Assembly (NCBI GenBank): GCA_005799475.1 | Contig: SYGQ01000194.1 | Coordinates: forward strand, 1-11,569 | DNA: 11,569 nt | Direction: 5' to 3' | From: Planctomycetia bacterium | Lineage (GTDB): Bacteria > Planctomycetota > Phycisphaerae > Phycisphaerales > SM1A02 | Position numbers and translations under genes: made by a program | The notes under the pieces: model-generated | Database searches by the model: none | The model's input: only the letters and a program-made list of their open reading frames with translations | What the model was told of the DNA's origin: nothing | Part shown: positions 1 to 7,355 of the stretch, one piece after another | How positions within the stretch are numbered: position 1 is the first letter of the stretch | How the letters are laid out: each line of letters begins with the position of its first letter

Positions 1-1079
1 CCCGCGCGCTCGAGGCGCACCCGCCCCGCGTCGACAGGTTCGAGCACGATCGCACGGATGTCTGCCCCACGCGCGCCGCTCGCCGTCGAGTCCACGAGCG
101 ACAGCGCCGGCGGCACGCAGGCCGCAACCGAAGCCGCGTCGACCTCAACGATGGCGTCAGGGTGTGCCCCGAGCCGCGCGAATCGCTCCGACGCTCCCTC
201 GCGCACCGCCGCGCCGATCTCCAATCGCTCTGTCCGCGGAATCTGCTCAATGGATCCGTCCGCGGACAGCCGCCGTGTGTGCGAGGAAATCTCGAGCGCC
301 ACATGTGGCGCGTCAAGCCCGAATGGGCCGAGCGCTCGTGGCTTGTCGACGACAGGGCCATTCGCGCGCGCACGACCGAGCGCGTCGAGCCACCGCTCGA
401 CAGCCTCACGATCCGCGCGCGTGGCCACGGGTGAAACGAGCCACCACGAACGACCCCGCCGTTCGATTTCAAGCCGCTGCATCGAACCATCGGCTGCCGC
501 CGAGTGCGAGACGATTCGATCGCACTCGACATCCGCACGCGTGAACAGCCTCATCTGTCGCCACTGCTTCAGGTCCCGCGCCAAGAGCGCATCGTGCAGC
601 GTGACGCGCGCGACCTGCGCGGGAGCCCCTGGCGCACCGATGGCGACCCATGCACAGCCGCCGGGCAGCCGCGGACCGAGTGCGATCTCGACGGATCCGT
701 CCTTCCATCCCAAGCGAAGGCGAGGCGCATCGGCAGCCAGAATCGGGGCGCCAGCCGCTGGAGTCTCGAGCACCTCGAGGGTCCGCACGCGGTCGATGAA
801 CTCCTCAACGAAGAGCCCCTCGAGCTCGAACTCGATGGGCTGCACCTGGCTCCACGCTCCATCGAGTTTGCGGCCAGACCAAAGCGGAGTGCCACCCTGC
901 GACAGTTCAATCACATCGACCTTCTCCGATGGAAGCGATGCACTCGCGAAGGCGCGCCCGAGCCCCGATGCACCACTCGACGGGTTGGGATTCAGCGCCG
1001 GCATCGAGGCGACACCCCACACCAACCCCCAGAGGGCGAAGGCCACGATCCATGCGGCGACAATCGCACGCGAACTCAC
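1..1079 (-). CDS. DUF4340-domain membrane-anchored protein, partial (C-terminus outside window)
   Basis: The minus strand is open from a GTG at 1079 to the left edge, giving 359 codons with no stop, so the C-terminus is missing. Residues 5-26 form one hydrophobic helix, a likely signal anchor, which places the rest outside the cytoplasmic membrane. Residues 212-239 (WWLVSPVATRADREAVERWL and following) and 250-264 (LGPFGLDAPHVALEI) match the repeated pattern of DUF4340 proteins, where a Trp-Leu-Pro strand is followed by an Ala-Asp helix and then a GL(D)xP turn. DUF4340 proteins are usually encoded directly after GldG-like ABC components, as here, and probably act as the extracytoplasmic part of that complex; the biochemical role is unknown. 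The GTG overlaps the preceding TGA (GTGA), and a GGAGG site at 1092-1088 lies 8 bases upstream, which supports this start. The family call rests on motif pattern and context. Confidence 0.85.
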   Translation of the reverse strand, partial: MSSRAIVAAWIVAFALWGLVWGVASMPALNPNPSSGASGLGRAFASASLPSEKVDVIELSQGGTPLWSGRKLDGAWSQVQPIEFELEGLFVEEFIDRVRTLEVLETPAAGAPILAADAPRLRLGWKDGSVEIALGPRLPGGCAWVAIGAPGAPAQVARVTLHDALLARDLKQWRQMRLFTRADVECDRIVSHSAAADGSMQRLEIERRGRSWWLVSPVATRADREAVERWLDALGRARANGPVVDKPRALGPFGLDAPHVALEISSHTRRLSADGSIEQIPRTERLEIGAAVREGASERFARLGAHPDAIVEVDAASVAACVPPALSLVDSTASGARGADIRAIVLEPVDAGRVRLERA

Positions 1080-3838
1080 GGTCGCCGCCTCCAGAAGAGA
1101 ATGACAGCACCGGTTGCGAGACTTCCGGCGGGTACGCCCAGCACCAGCACCGCCGCCCACTCAAGTCTCTCGGCGACCGAGATGGCACCGATGCGCGGGG
1201 CCTCACGACCGCTTCCTGAAGGACCGATCCGCGCATCAAGGCCCGCGAGCCAGAGCGCGCCGTTGATCGCCAGTTCGCGATTCCCCGGAGTCAACAGCGC
1301 TTCACGACCGCCGCCGAGGGAGCGAGTGAAATCGGCCGTCGCGCTGAGCATCCAGTTGGGCGATCCGACGACGATGGCACGCGCGCGAGTTCCATCGGGG
1401 AGTCCACGCTCAACCGCCACCGCGACCGGCATCGATCCCATTTCGCGTGAACTCTCGGCACTCGCCTCGCGTCGTCGCCAGTCGCGTTCAAGCGTTCGCC
1501 CGCTTCTCGCAGGCGCGACAAGGAGTGTGGTCGCGTGCTCACTCGATCGCACCACGGGCTCGACGGGCACAGCGACTGGCAGTGAGATCCGTTGGCCCGC
1601 GAGCGCGCGGCACAAGAGCGATGACTCCATGGCCGCTTCGGGCTCGATTTCGGTGCGCCGCCGCGTCTTCCCCTGCTCCACTGGAACCTCGTCCACGATG
1701 ACGGCGTCCGTCAACGCCCGCACACCAAGCTGCGCGCCGAGCGCGGCCCAAGGATCTTCGCGACCCGACAGCGGGCGCAGGCTCGGTCCGACCGAGAGCA
1801 TGACGCCACGCCCCTCGGCGATGAGGGCACTCGCGGCCGCAAGGTGCGCACGCTCGGCCGCATCCTGCTCGATCGCGAACTGTGTCGGAGGCACGATGAT
1901 CCACACCGCATGCGATGGCACAATGGGCCGTGGATCTCGGCCGGTCCGCCACTGCGTCACGGCGATGCGCGCCGTGCGAAGCGCGTCCGCGATACCTGCG
2001 CACTCGTGGCCATCCTGCGTGGGTTCGAGAATCGATGACTCGCCCGAGTGAACGATGACGACGAGCGGCTGTTGGGCATCCATCACCGACCGCATCGCTC
2101 CGGCGACGAGTTGCTCCACGCGAAACCGTCGATCAATGCGAACGGCCCCGGCTGGATCGGCGCCAAGTCCCACTTGCGCGTCCGAGACGACAGCGATCCC
2201 TGAGGGCGACTCGACGACGATCGCCCCGCCGGCGGACAAGGCGATCGATGCGTCCCGGAGCGCATCGGGGCCAACGCCGTCAAGTGTCTCAACCACCCTC
2301 ATGAGCTTCCGGGCCCGCGCGAGCAACTCAGGGCGGATTCGCGCGGCCCTGGCACGCATCTCCTCCGTCGACCGTGTGTCGAACTCGATCTGGCCGAGCT
2401 GGGACGCGAGGCCCGCGAGTTTGCTGGACCAGTCCCGGTGGTTCGCCGCTAGCACCGCCGCCACCTCGGCCAGATCGGGGAGCGCGCGATCGCCACGCGA
2501 TCGAAGTGCGGTCCTGAGCTGTTCGGCGAGGACCGGCGCGCCTACGCCGAGGCCCCGAAGAGCCTCCGCACCCTGCACGAGCGCCGTGCGGGCGATGTCC
2601 TTGGGGCCCATCGTCGCGGCCGCCAGGTCGAGCGCCGAGGCCGCTTCCGTGCTGATCCCCTGCAGGGCATCGAGCTCGACGAGACCCGCATCGACCGCCT
2701 CGCGCGCGGCAGCGTCGTCGGGACGGTGCCGCGCCAGGAGTGAGGCGATCCACTGTTCGTACGAAGCGCCGCGCGACGGTTGCAGCGGGTCGATCCGCAC
2801 GCACAGAGGACCCTTCGTGCCCCGCGCCTCATCAAACGCGGCCAGCACTTCACCGACCTGCGCCTGACCGTCTGACTCGCGAGACACGGGCGGCACTACC
2901 CATGCCACGCGCCAGTCATCGCCCAGTTGCGCCACCAGTTCGCGCGTCGATGGATCGAGCACCCACGCCCGCGACGCCGTGGCGTCGAGTCGTACGCGCA
3001 GCGCGTCGTGGTGCGCGAGCGTAATGACAGCCGATGCGCACGCGAGCCACGCGAGCGCCATCGCCACGCTTCGCCAGCGCCCGAAGAGCGATGCGGCACC
3101 TGCGGCCCGCCTCGGAATCGCTGCCTGGATGCAGGCACATGAGGCGAGAACCGCCAGCGTCGCGCAGACGAAGTAAGCCACCGCGAAACTGTCGAGCCGA
3201 CCGTCGAGAAATGTCTCCAGCCGCCGCACGGGGTCGATCGCGAACAGGAGATCGGCCTGCGCGGCTGGCAGTTGTGGGGCGACGCTGCGAATCGCAACGA
3301 GCACGACCATCCAAAAGAAGAGACATGCCAGATACGCCACGGCAGCGCTCGGCGCAAGAAGCCCCGCCAGGAAACCTGACGCCAGGTAGAGCGATCCCGC
3401 AGCGAGGACACCGACGAATGCGACCAGCGCCTGAGCAAGGTCTGGCCGAGACAGCCACTCCATCGCGAGGTAGGGCGCGCCCATCCCGACGAGGGCCACG
3501 AGAACGAGCGCCGTGACACCACCGACAAACCGACCGCCAACGAGCGCGCTCGATGCCACGGGGCTCGTCGCGAGGACTTCCCAGAATCCTGACCGCCGCT
3601 CTTCAATGGTGGGGCGCAGGGAGAGAATCGGCGCCACGAGCAGCATGGCCCAACCCGCTGCGGCCGCGACGGTGCGGAGTTCCGCCGGCCCTCCGGGCAC
3701 GAGCACGGCCAGTCCGGTGACGCTGCCCGTCAGCAGCGCAAAGAGCGCCATCACACCCCAGAGCGTCGGCGTCCACGCGAGCGCGGCGAACTCGCGTTTG
3801 GACACGACACAAAGCGACCGCCACCACGAGGCCCTCAC
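1076..3838 (-). CDS. Fused ABC-2 permease / GldG-like auxiliary protein (GldF-GldG fusion)
   Basis: This 920-residue protein seems to join two components that are often separate. Residues 1-250 carry six hydrophobic segments (about 24-46, 61-78, 100-121, 134-160, 164-184, 216-240), with ERRSGFWEVLATSPV at 80-94, the conserved coupling-type loop of ABC-2 permeases of the GldF/NosY kind. A seventh segment at 256-275 leads into a large extracytoplasmic part resembling the GldG/ABC_transp_aux family (about 280-370 and 540-870). A last helix at 892-914 ends in a basic WRRR tail, as in GldG. Residues about 375-535 are an Ala/Leu/Arg-rich, probably helical stretch that I cannot assign. The product should pair with the ATPase at 3835-4806 and the DUF4340 protein at 1-1079. 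The GTG start lies in a GTGA overlap with the ATPase stop, with GAGGG at 3847-3843 as a possible ribosome binding site. Substrate and direction of transport cannot be read from the sequence. Confidence 0.88.
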   Translation of the reverse strand: MRASWWRSLCVVSKREFAALAWTPTLWGVMALFALLTGSVTGLAVLVPGGPAELRTVAAAAGWAMLLVAPILSLRPTIEERRSGFWEVLATSPVASSALVGGRFVGGVTALVLVALVGMGAPYLAMEWLSRPDLAQALVAFVGVLAAGSLYLASGFLAGLLAPSAAVAYLACLFFWMVVLVAIRSVAPQLPAAQADLLFAIDPVRRLETFLDGRLDSFAVAYFVCATLAVLASCACIQAAIPRRAAGAASLFGRWRSVAMALAWLACASAVITLAHHDALRVRLDATASRAWVLDPSTRELVAQLGDDWRVAWVVPPVSRESDGQAQVGEVLAAFDEARGTKGPLCVRIDPLQPSRGASYEQWIASLLARHRPDDAAAREAVDAGLVELDALQGISTEAASALDLAAATMGPKDIARTALVQGAEALRGLGVGAPVLAEQLRTALRSRGDRALPDLAEVAAVLAANHRDWSSKLAGLASQLGQIEFDTRSTEEMRARAARIRPELLARARKLMRVVETLDGVGPDALRDASIALSAGGAIVVESPSGIAVVSDAQVGLGADPAGAVRIDRRFRVEQLVAGAMRSVMDAQQPLVVIVHSGESSILEPTQDGHECAGIADALRTARIAVTQWRTGRDPRPIVPSHAVWIIVPPTQFAIEQDAAERAHLAAASALIAEGRGVMLSVGPSLRPLSGREDPWAALGAQLGVRALTDAVIVDEVPVEQGKTRRRTEIEPEAAMESSLLCRALAGQRISLPVAVPVEPVVRSSEHATTLLVAPARSGRTLERDWRRREASAESSREMGSMPVAVAVERGLPDGTRARAIVVGSPNWMLSATADFTRSLGGGREALLTPGNRELAINGALWLAGLDARIGPSGSGREAPRIGAISVAERLEWAAVLVLGVPAGSLATGAVILFWRRRP

Positions 3839-4806
3839 GAGGCCCTCGCGCGCACGGCGTTGGGCTCACTCAGTTGGCGCGCGAGGAGGCGCGCGAACAC
3901 TTCTTCGAGCGGCGGCACGACGCGCTCGCAGCGGCGGACGATTCCGCCAACCTGGGCCACCAAACTCCCCGCTGATTCCGCCACGCTCCCGATCGCCTGC
4001 GTCGCTGGGTCGATCTCCAGTTCGATGCGCGTCCAACCTGAGTCATCGCGCTGACTGCGCACGGCGAGCACGCCCTCGAGTTGGCCGAGCGCGTCGACCG
4101 GCGCGTGGGTCGACTCGATAATGAGGGTCGACGACCCGGCGCCCGAGCGCGCGAGAGACTCGCGACTCCCCTGCGCCACGAGCCGACCGTGGTCGATGAG
4201 GACGAGATGGTCGCAAGTGGCCTCGACCTCGGCGAGATTGTGGCTGGAAAAGAGCACGGTGTGCGTGCCGCGAAGGCCACGGACAAGCGCGCGGAACGCA
4301 ATCGCCGCCGTGGGATCAAGCCCGCTTCCGGGCTCATCGAGGATGATCACCTCGGCGCCGGTCACGAGTGCGCCCGCGAGCGCGAGGCGTTGCCGCATGC
4401 CGCGGCTGAGCGCTCCCACAAGCGTGCGCCGGAAGCCAGCCACTCCACACCGATCGATCGCCTGGGAAATCACCCTCTCACGCTCGACCGACGCGATGCC
4501 GAAGAGAGCGCAGCGAAACCGCAGATACTCGATGGCACGCAGCTCCGTCGGCATCGGTGCGTTGTCGGGGAGATACCCGACCCTTCGCCGTGCCCCCATC
4601 GGATCGCCGTCGACATCGATCCCCGCGACTCTTAAGTGGCCCCCATCCGGCGGGATCGCCCCGGCGAGCATGCGAATGGTTGTCGTTTTCCCCGCTCCGT
4701 TGGGGCCGAGAAATCCGGCAACGCATCCGGTGGGCACTTCGAATGAGAGGCCATCAACGGCGGCGACGGCTCCGAAGCGTTTGCTCACACGATCGACAGA
4801 AATCAT
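3835..4806 (-). CDS. ABC transporter ATP-binding protein (GldA/CcmA type)
   Basis: This is a 323-residue cytoplasmic ATPase that would power the membrane protein encoded next to it. All core motifs are visible: Walker A GPNGAGKT at 34-41, signature LSRGMRQR at 133-140 (the SRGM variant common in ABC-2 exporters), Walker B VIILDEP at 153-159 with D157 and E158, D-loop SGLDP at 161-165, and switch histidine H189 in SSHN. In the Q-loop region the sequence is GYLPDN (77-82), as in the GldA/CcmA group, with no obvious glutamine. Residues about 225-308 form a C-terminal extension after the nucleotide-binding domain, common in this group. Length is normal. It is the first gene of the leftward operon. 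Its ATG at 4806 has no Shine-Dalgarno site, but a TACACT hexamer ends 12 bases upstream. Its stop overlaps the next gene's GTG by four bases. Confidence 0.95.
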   Translation of the reverse strand: MISVDRVSKRFGAVAAVDGLSFEVPTGCVAGFLGPNGAGKTTTIRMLAGAIPPDGGHLRVAGIDVDGDPMGARRRVGYLPDNAPMPTELRAIEYLRFRCALFGIASVERERVISQAIDRCGVAGFRRTLVGALSRGMRQRLALAGALVTGAEVIILDEPGSGLDPTAAIAFRALVRGLRGTHTVLFSSHNLAEVEATCDHLVLIDHGRLVAQGSRESLARSGAGSSTLIIESTHAPVDALGQLEGVLAVRSQRDDSGWTRIELEIDPATQAIGSVAESAGSLVAQVGGIVRRCERVVPPLEEVFARLLARQLSEPNAVRARAS

Positions 4807-4818
4807 GGGGGAACCCCG

Positions 4819-4824
4819 AGTGTA
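4819..4824 (-). promoter_or_regulatory. Possible -10 element of the ABC operon
   Basis: Read on the minus strand this is TACACT, four of six matches to the bacterial -10 consensus, ending 12 bases before the ATG of the ATPase. No clear -35 box is seen. If used, the mRNA would begin only a few bases before the start codon. Inference from position and from similar hexamers before other first genes in the window. Confidence 0.4.
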
Positions 4825-4833
4825 AACGATCCG

Positions 4834-4839
4834 TACACT
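4834..4839 (+). promoter_or_regulatory. Possible -10 element of the GAF-receiver gene
   Basis: TACACT ends 10 bases before the ATG at 4850. There is no recognisable -35 box and no Shine-Dalgarno site in the intervening bases, which fits a very short leader. The assignment is by analogy with the same hexamer before other first genes here. Confidence 0.4.
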
Positions 4840-4849
4840 CGTTCGTCAC

Positions 4850-6313
4850 ATGGCGGACTCCGAGGGTCCTCTCGCAGCGACCCGCATTCTTCCCAGTTTC
4901 GAGAGCGCCGGCGATGGCTGCGGCATCGTCGACGCCTGCGGCGACTTCGTCTGGGAGAGCGTCCGGCTTCATGGCCAACCCGCGTCCGTTCGCGCCCGGT
5001 TCACCGAGGCGTGCGCGGCCTTCCTCCAGCAGGGTGACGACCGCGCGCAACCGCACGCGCGCAGCCAGTTTCGTTCGGAGAACCAACACTTCGAGGTGAT
5101 CGTCTCGCGGTGCCGGGACGAGCGTGCGCTGGGCGTGCTCCTCAATGTCACCTCGCGGACCCGGCTGAGCCAACGGCTCGACGCCGTCGACGCTGCCGGT
5201 GCTGAACTCCTCGACCTCGACGCGCAGATCGTGAACCCGCTGAATGTCGCGGAGCGTCTGGCACTGCTTGAAGGCAAGATCGCGCACACGCTCGCGACGC
5301 TGTTCGGCAACCACCCCTTCGAGGTGCGCCTGCGCAATCGCAAGACGGATCAACTCGAGCTCGTGATCGGGCACGGCATCGACCCCCTGCGAATCGGCGA
5401 GTCGCTCTTCGCGCGCGAGCAGGGCAACGGGATCTCCGGGTGGGTCGCCGCCACCGGGGAGTCCTACATCTGCCGCGATCCCGACAACGATCCGCTGTAC
5501 CTCCCGGGGCTTCCCGGCGCGCGGTCGAGCCTCACCGCCCCGCTCCTCCTGCGGCAACGCGTGATCGGTGTCGTCAATGTTGAAGCACTCGCGCCCAATG
5601 CCTTCGACGACAATGACAGGCTCGCTCTCGAGACCTATGGTCGCTATCAGGCGATGGGACTCAACATCCTCGACATGCTCATCGTCGAGCGATCCACCAC
5701 ATCCGAGCGCGTGTCCGCCACGCTGCGCGACGAACTCGAGGTCCCGCAGCAGTGCCTCAGGCAGGCCACACGCGACCTCGCCGCGGGTCGATTGGGGGCA
5801 TATGAATCTCTTGAAAAGGCGCTCGAAATGCTCTCGGCGCGAATCCGTGGCGCGACCGCCGGGCCGCAGACGGTTCTGGGAATCGATCGACTGCCACGCG
5901 ACCGCTCCCGCGATCCCGCCATCGACGGGCGGCGAATCCTCGTCGCCGACGACGATGCCAATGTGCGCGAGACCATTCAGGCGCTGCTTCAAGAGGCGGG
6001 CGGCATCGTCGAGAGCCGAGCCGACGGCAGCAGCGCGATCGACCTCATGGAGCGCGGCAAGAGCGACGGCCGACCGTTCGAGCTCATCATCTCCGATGTG
6101 CGCATGCCCGATCGGAACGGCTACGAAGTGTTTCGCGCCGCGCGCGAACTCATCCCCAATTGCCGCTTCCTGATGATGACTGGCTTCGGCTATGACCCGA
6201 ACCACTCCATCGTGCGTTCGAGCCAGGACGGACTCAACAACTTCCTCTTCAAGCCATTCCAGGCGCAGGTGCTGCTCGAGGAAGTGCGCAAGGCGCTCGG
6301 CGCCCCGGCGTAA
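4850..6313 (+). CDS. GAF-domain protein with degenerate kinase helix and C-terminal receiver domain
   Basis: This 487-residue soluble protein is a signalling protein. Residues 1-105 look like a weak PAS-type sensor, with no clear ligand motif. Residues about 125-280 form a GAF domain: GNGISGWVAATGESYICRD (192-210), then SSLTAPLLLRQRVIGVVNVE (226-245) and FDDNDRLALETY (252-263). Residues 285-335 resemble a histidine-kinase dimerisation helix, but the H-box is RDELEVP (293-299) with D294 where the phosphorylated histidine would be, and no kinase ATPase domain follows. Residues 362-485 are a complete receiver domain: acidic cluster D367-D369, phospho-acceptor D416 in ISDVRMP, T444 and K468. It may therefore receive phosphate from another kinase but is unlikely to be a kinase itself. 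No output domain is present. ATG at 4850 is the first start after the putative promoter. The stop is one base from that of convergent prmC. Domain calls are strong; the degenerate helix is inference. Confidence 0.9.
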   Translation: MADSEGPLAATRILPSFESAGDGCGIVDACGDFVWESVRLHGQPASVRARFTEACAAFLQQGDDRAQPHARSQFRSENQHFEVIVSRCRDERALGVLLNVTSRTRLSQRLDAVDAAGAELLDLDAQIVNPLNVAERLALLEGKIAHTLATLFGNHPFEVRLRNRKTDQLELVIGHGIDPLRIGESLFAREQGNGISGWVAATGESYICRDPDNDPLYLPGLPGARSSLTAPLLLRQRVIGVVNVEALAPNAFDDNDRLALETYGRYQAMGLNILDMLIVERSTTSERVSATLRDELEVPQQCLRQATRDLAAGRLGAYESLEKALEMLSARIRGATAGPQTVLGIDRLPRDRSRDPAIDGRRILVADDDANVRETIQALLQEAGGIVESRADGSSAIDLMERGKSDGRPFELIISDVRMPDRNGYEVFRAARELIPNCRFLMMTGFGYDPNHSIVRSSQDGLNNFLFKPFQAQVLLEEVRKALGAPA

Positions 6314-6314
6314 G

Positions 6315-7310
6315 TCAGCCTGTCGGCGGTGCGGCCGTGCGCGCGACGATCACGCGGTCGTGGCCCTCGAGATCCTTGACGACTCGGACACCCGTGAACC
6401 CCGCGACCGTCGCGGCGAGCGCGACCGATGCACCCTGCGACGCGGCGACTTCAACAACGAGCGCGCCGCCAGGCCGTAACCAGTTCGGAGCCACGGCGAC
6501 GATGCGGCGAATCACAGCAAGGCCGTCGACGCCACCTCGGAGGGCGGTGGCGGGCTCAAAGTCTCGCACATTCTTGGGGACTTCGGCCCACTCCGCGTCG
6601 CTGATGTAGGGTGGGTTCGCGCACAGGACATCGACCGCACCCTCAAGTCCGCGGCCCGCAAGCGGCGCGTCGAGATCACCCTCGAGAAACTCGATCCAGC
6701 GATCCACACCGAGCCGCTGCGCGTTGCCCTTCGCCAACGCGATCGCTTCGGGCACGAGATCGGTCGCGACGATCCGAATGTCCGCGAGCGCTGTGTCGAC
6801 GGGAGCATTTCCTTGAGGCACCGCTGGACCCATACGGCTCCACGCCAGCGAGTGGCGCTTGCTCGAGGCCTTCGCCAGCGTCGCCGCGACGGCGATCGCA
6901 ATGCACCCGGATCCCGTGCAGAGATCGACGATGGTCCGGGCACACTCACCTCGGGAAGCGCCGGAAGGCTCGCGAAGGACCGCAAGCACTTCGTCGACGA
7001 GCGTCTCTGTCGACGGGCGAGGAATGAGGGTGGACCGATCGACGGCAAAGTCGTGGCCATAAAACCCCCACGATCCGACGATGTACTGGACGGGTTCGCC
7101 GTCGACAGCACGCCGCACGAACGCGCGCAGAACGGTCAGCTCCTCGACCGTCGCGGGTCGGTCAGCATCCATGTAGAGGTTCAATCGCGCGCAGCCGAGC
7201 GCCTGTGAGAGCAGAAGGTCCGCGCACGCCTGCGGCGAGTCCACCCCGCGCGAGGCAAGGTGCGGCGCGATCCAAGCCCTCAGGCGCCGCACCGTCCATG
7301 GCTCGTCCAT
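6315..7310 (-). CDS. prmC: Peptide chain release factor N5-glutamine methyltransferase
   Basis: PrmC uses S-adenosylmethionine to methylate the glutamine of the GGQ motif in release factors RF1 and RF2, improving translation termination in the cytoplasm. The 331-residue product has the typical N-terminal helical domain (1-70), GEPVQYIVG at 71-79, IPRPSTE at 96-102, the SAM-binding TGSGCIAI at 132-139, the acidic loop ATDL at 182-185, and catalytic NPPY at 232-235 followed by PKNVRDFEP. It is longer than the usual 280-290 residues mainly because of an insertion at about 147-176 after the first SAM motif. The frame stays open far upstream, but the ATG at 7310 is chosen because MDEPWTVRRLRAWI begins the known N-terminal domain and anything longer would run into divergent genes. 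The usual partner prfA is not adjacent; the gene is transcribed alone between a convergent and a divergent neighbour. Confidence 0.95.
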   Translation of the reverse strand: MDEPWTVRRLRAWIAPHLASRGVDSPQACADLLLSQALGCARLNLYMDADRPATVEELTVLRAFVRRAVDGEPVQYIVGSWGFYGHDFAVDRSTLIPRPSTETLVDEVLAVLREPSGASRGECARTIVDLCTGSGCIAIAVAATLAKASSKRHSLAWSRMGPAVPQGNAPVDTALADIRIVATDLVPEAIALAKGNAQRLGVDRWIEFLEGDLDAPLAGRGLEGAVDVLCANPPYISDAEWAEVPKNVRDFEPATALRGGVDGLAVIRRIVAVAPNWLRPGGALVVEVAASQGASVALAATVAGFTGVRVVKDLEGHDRVIVARTAAPPTG

Positions 7311-7316
7311 GCGCCG

Positions 7317-7322
7317 ATCGTA
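7317..7322 (-). promoter_or_regulatory. Possible -10 element of prmC
   Basis: On the minus strand this reads TACGAT, four of six matches to TATAAT, ending 6 bases before the prmC ATG. No Shine-Dalgarno sequence lies between. This would give a leaderless or nearly leaderless message. Positional inference only. Confidence 0.3.
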
Positions 7323-7336
7323 GCCCCACACCGCGC

Positions 7337-7342
7337 TACACT
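7337..7342 (+). promoter_or_regulatory. Possible -10 element of the 7356-9416 operon
   Basis: TACACT, in a GCTACACTTTCC context, ends 13 bases before the ATG at 7356; the bases between are pyrimidine-rich, so no ribosome binding site is present. It is 14 bases from the divergent prmC hexamer, so the two promoters would overlap. Confidence 0.4.
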
Positions 7343-7355
7343 TTCCCTCCCCCCA

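Larger units (their letters stand above)
4817..4841. repeat. Perfect 8-bp inverted repeat in divergent promoter region
   Basis: CGAGTGTA at 4817-4824 and TACACTCG at 4834-4841 are exact reverse complements separated by 9 bases, with half-site centres 17 bases apart. They sit inside the 43-base gap between the leftward ABC operon and the rightward GAF-receiver gene. The arms could be an operator for a dimeric regulator, or simply two back-to-back -10 elements, since each arm contains TACACT pointing outward towards its own gene. Confidence 0.6.

Noticed and set aside
58..2051. Long plus-strand open frames (58-1104 and 504-2051)
   Set aside because: They lie opposite the DUF4340 and permease/GldG genes, have Arg/Ser/Pro-rich compositions with no domain signal, and arise from high GC on the antisense strand.
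3835..4806. Assignment of the ABC system to gliding motility or to Nos/Ccm functions
   Set aside because: The ATPase family is broad, and no gld, nos or ccm partner genes other than the GldF/G-like and DUF4340 proteins are present, so the substrate cannot be named.
4754..6205. 483-residue minus-strand open frame
   Set aside because: It is antisense to the GAF-receiver gene, whose plus-strand frame carries all receiver and GAF motifs; the minus frame shows no family motifs.
6292..6317. Possible bidirectional terminator at the convergent ends of the GAF-receiver gene and prmC
   Set aside because: Only a 5-bp stem (6292-6296 with 6300-6304) within coding sequence is seen, with no T-run; the gap between the stops is one base.
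7260..7355. Earlier start for the small protein at 7260
   Set aside because: It would overlap prmC, and the added residues look like non-coding translation; ATG 7356 follows a promoter-like hexamer.
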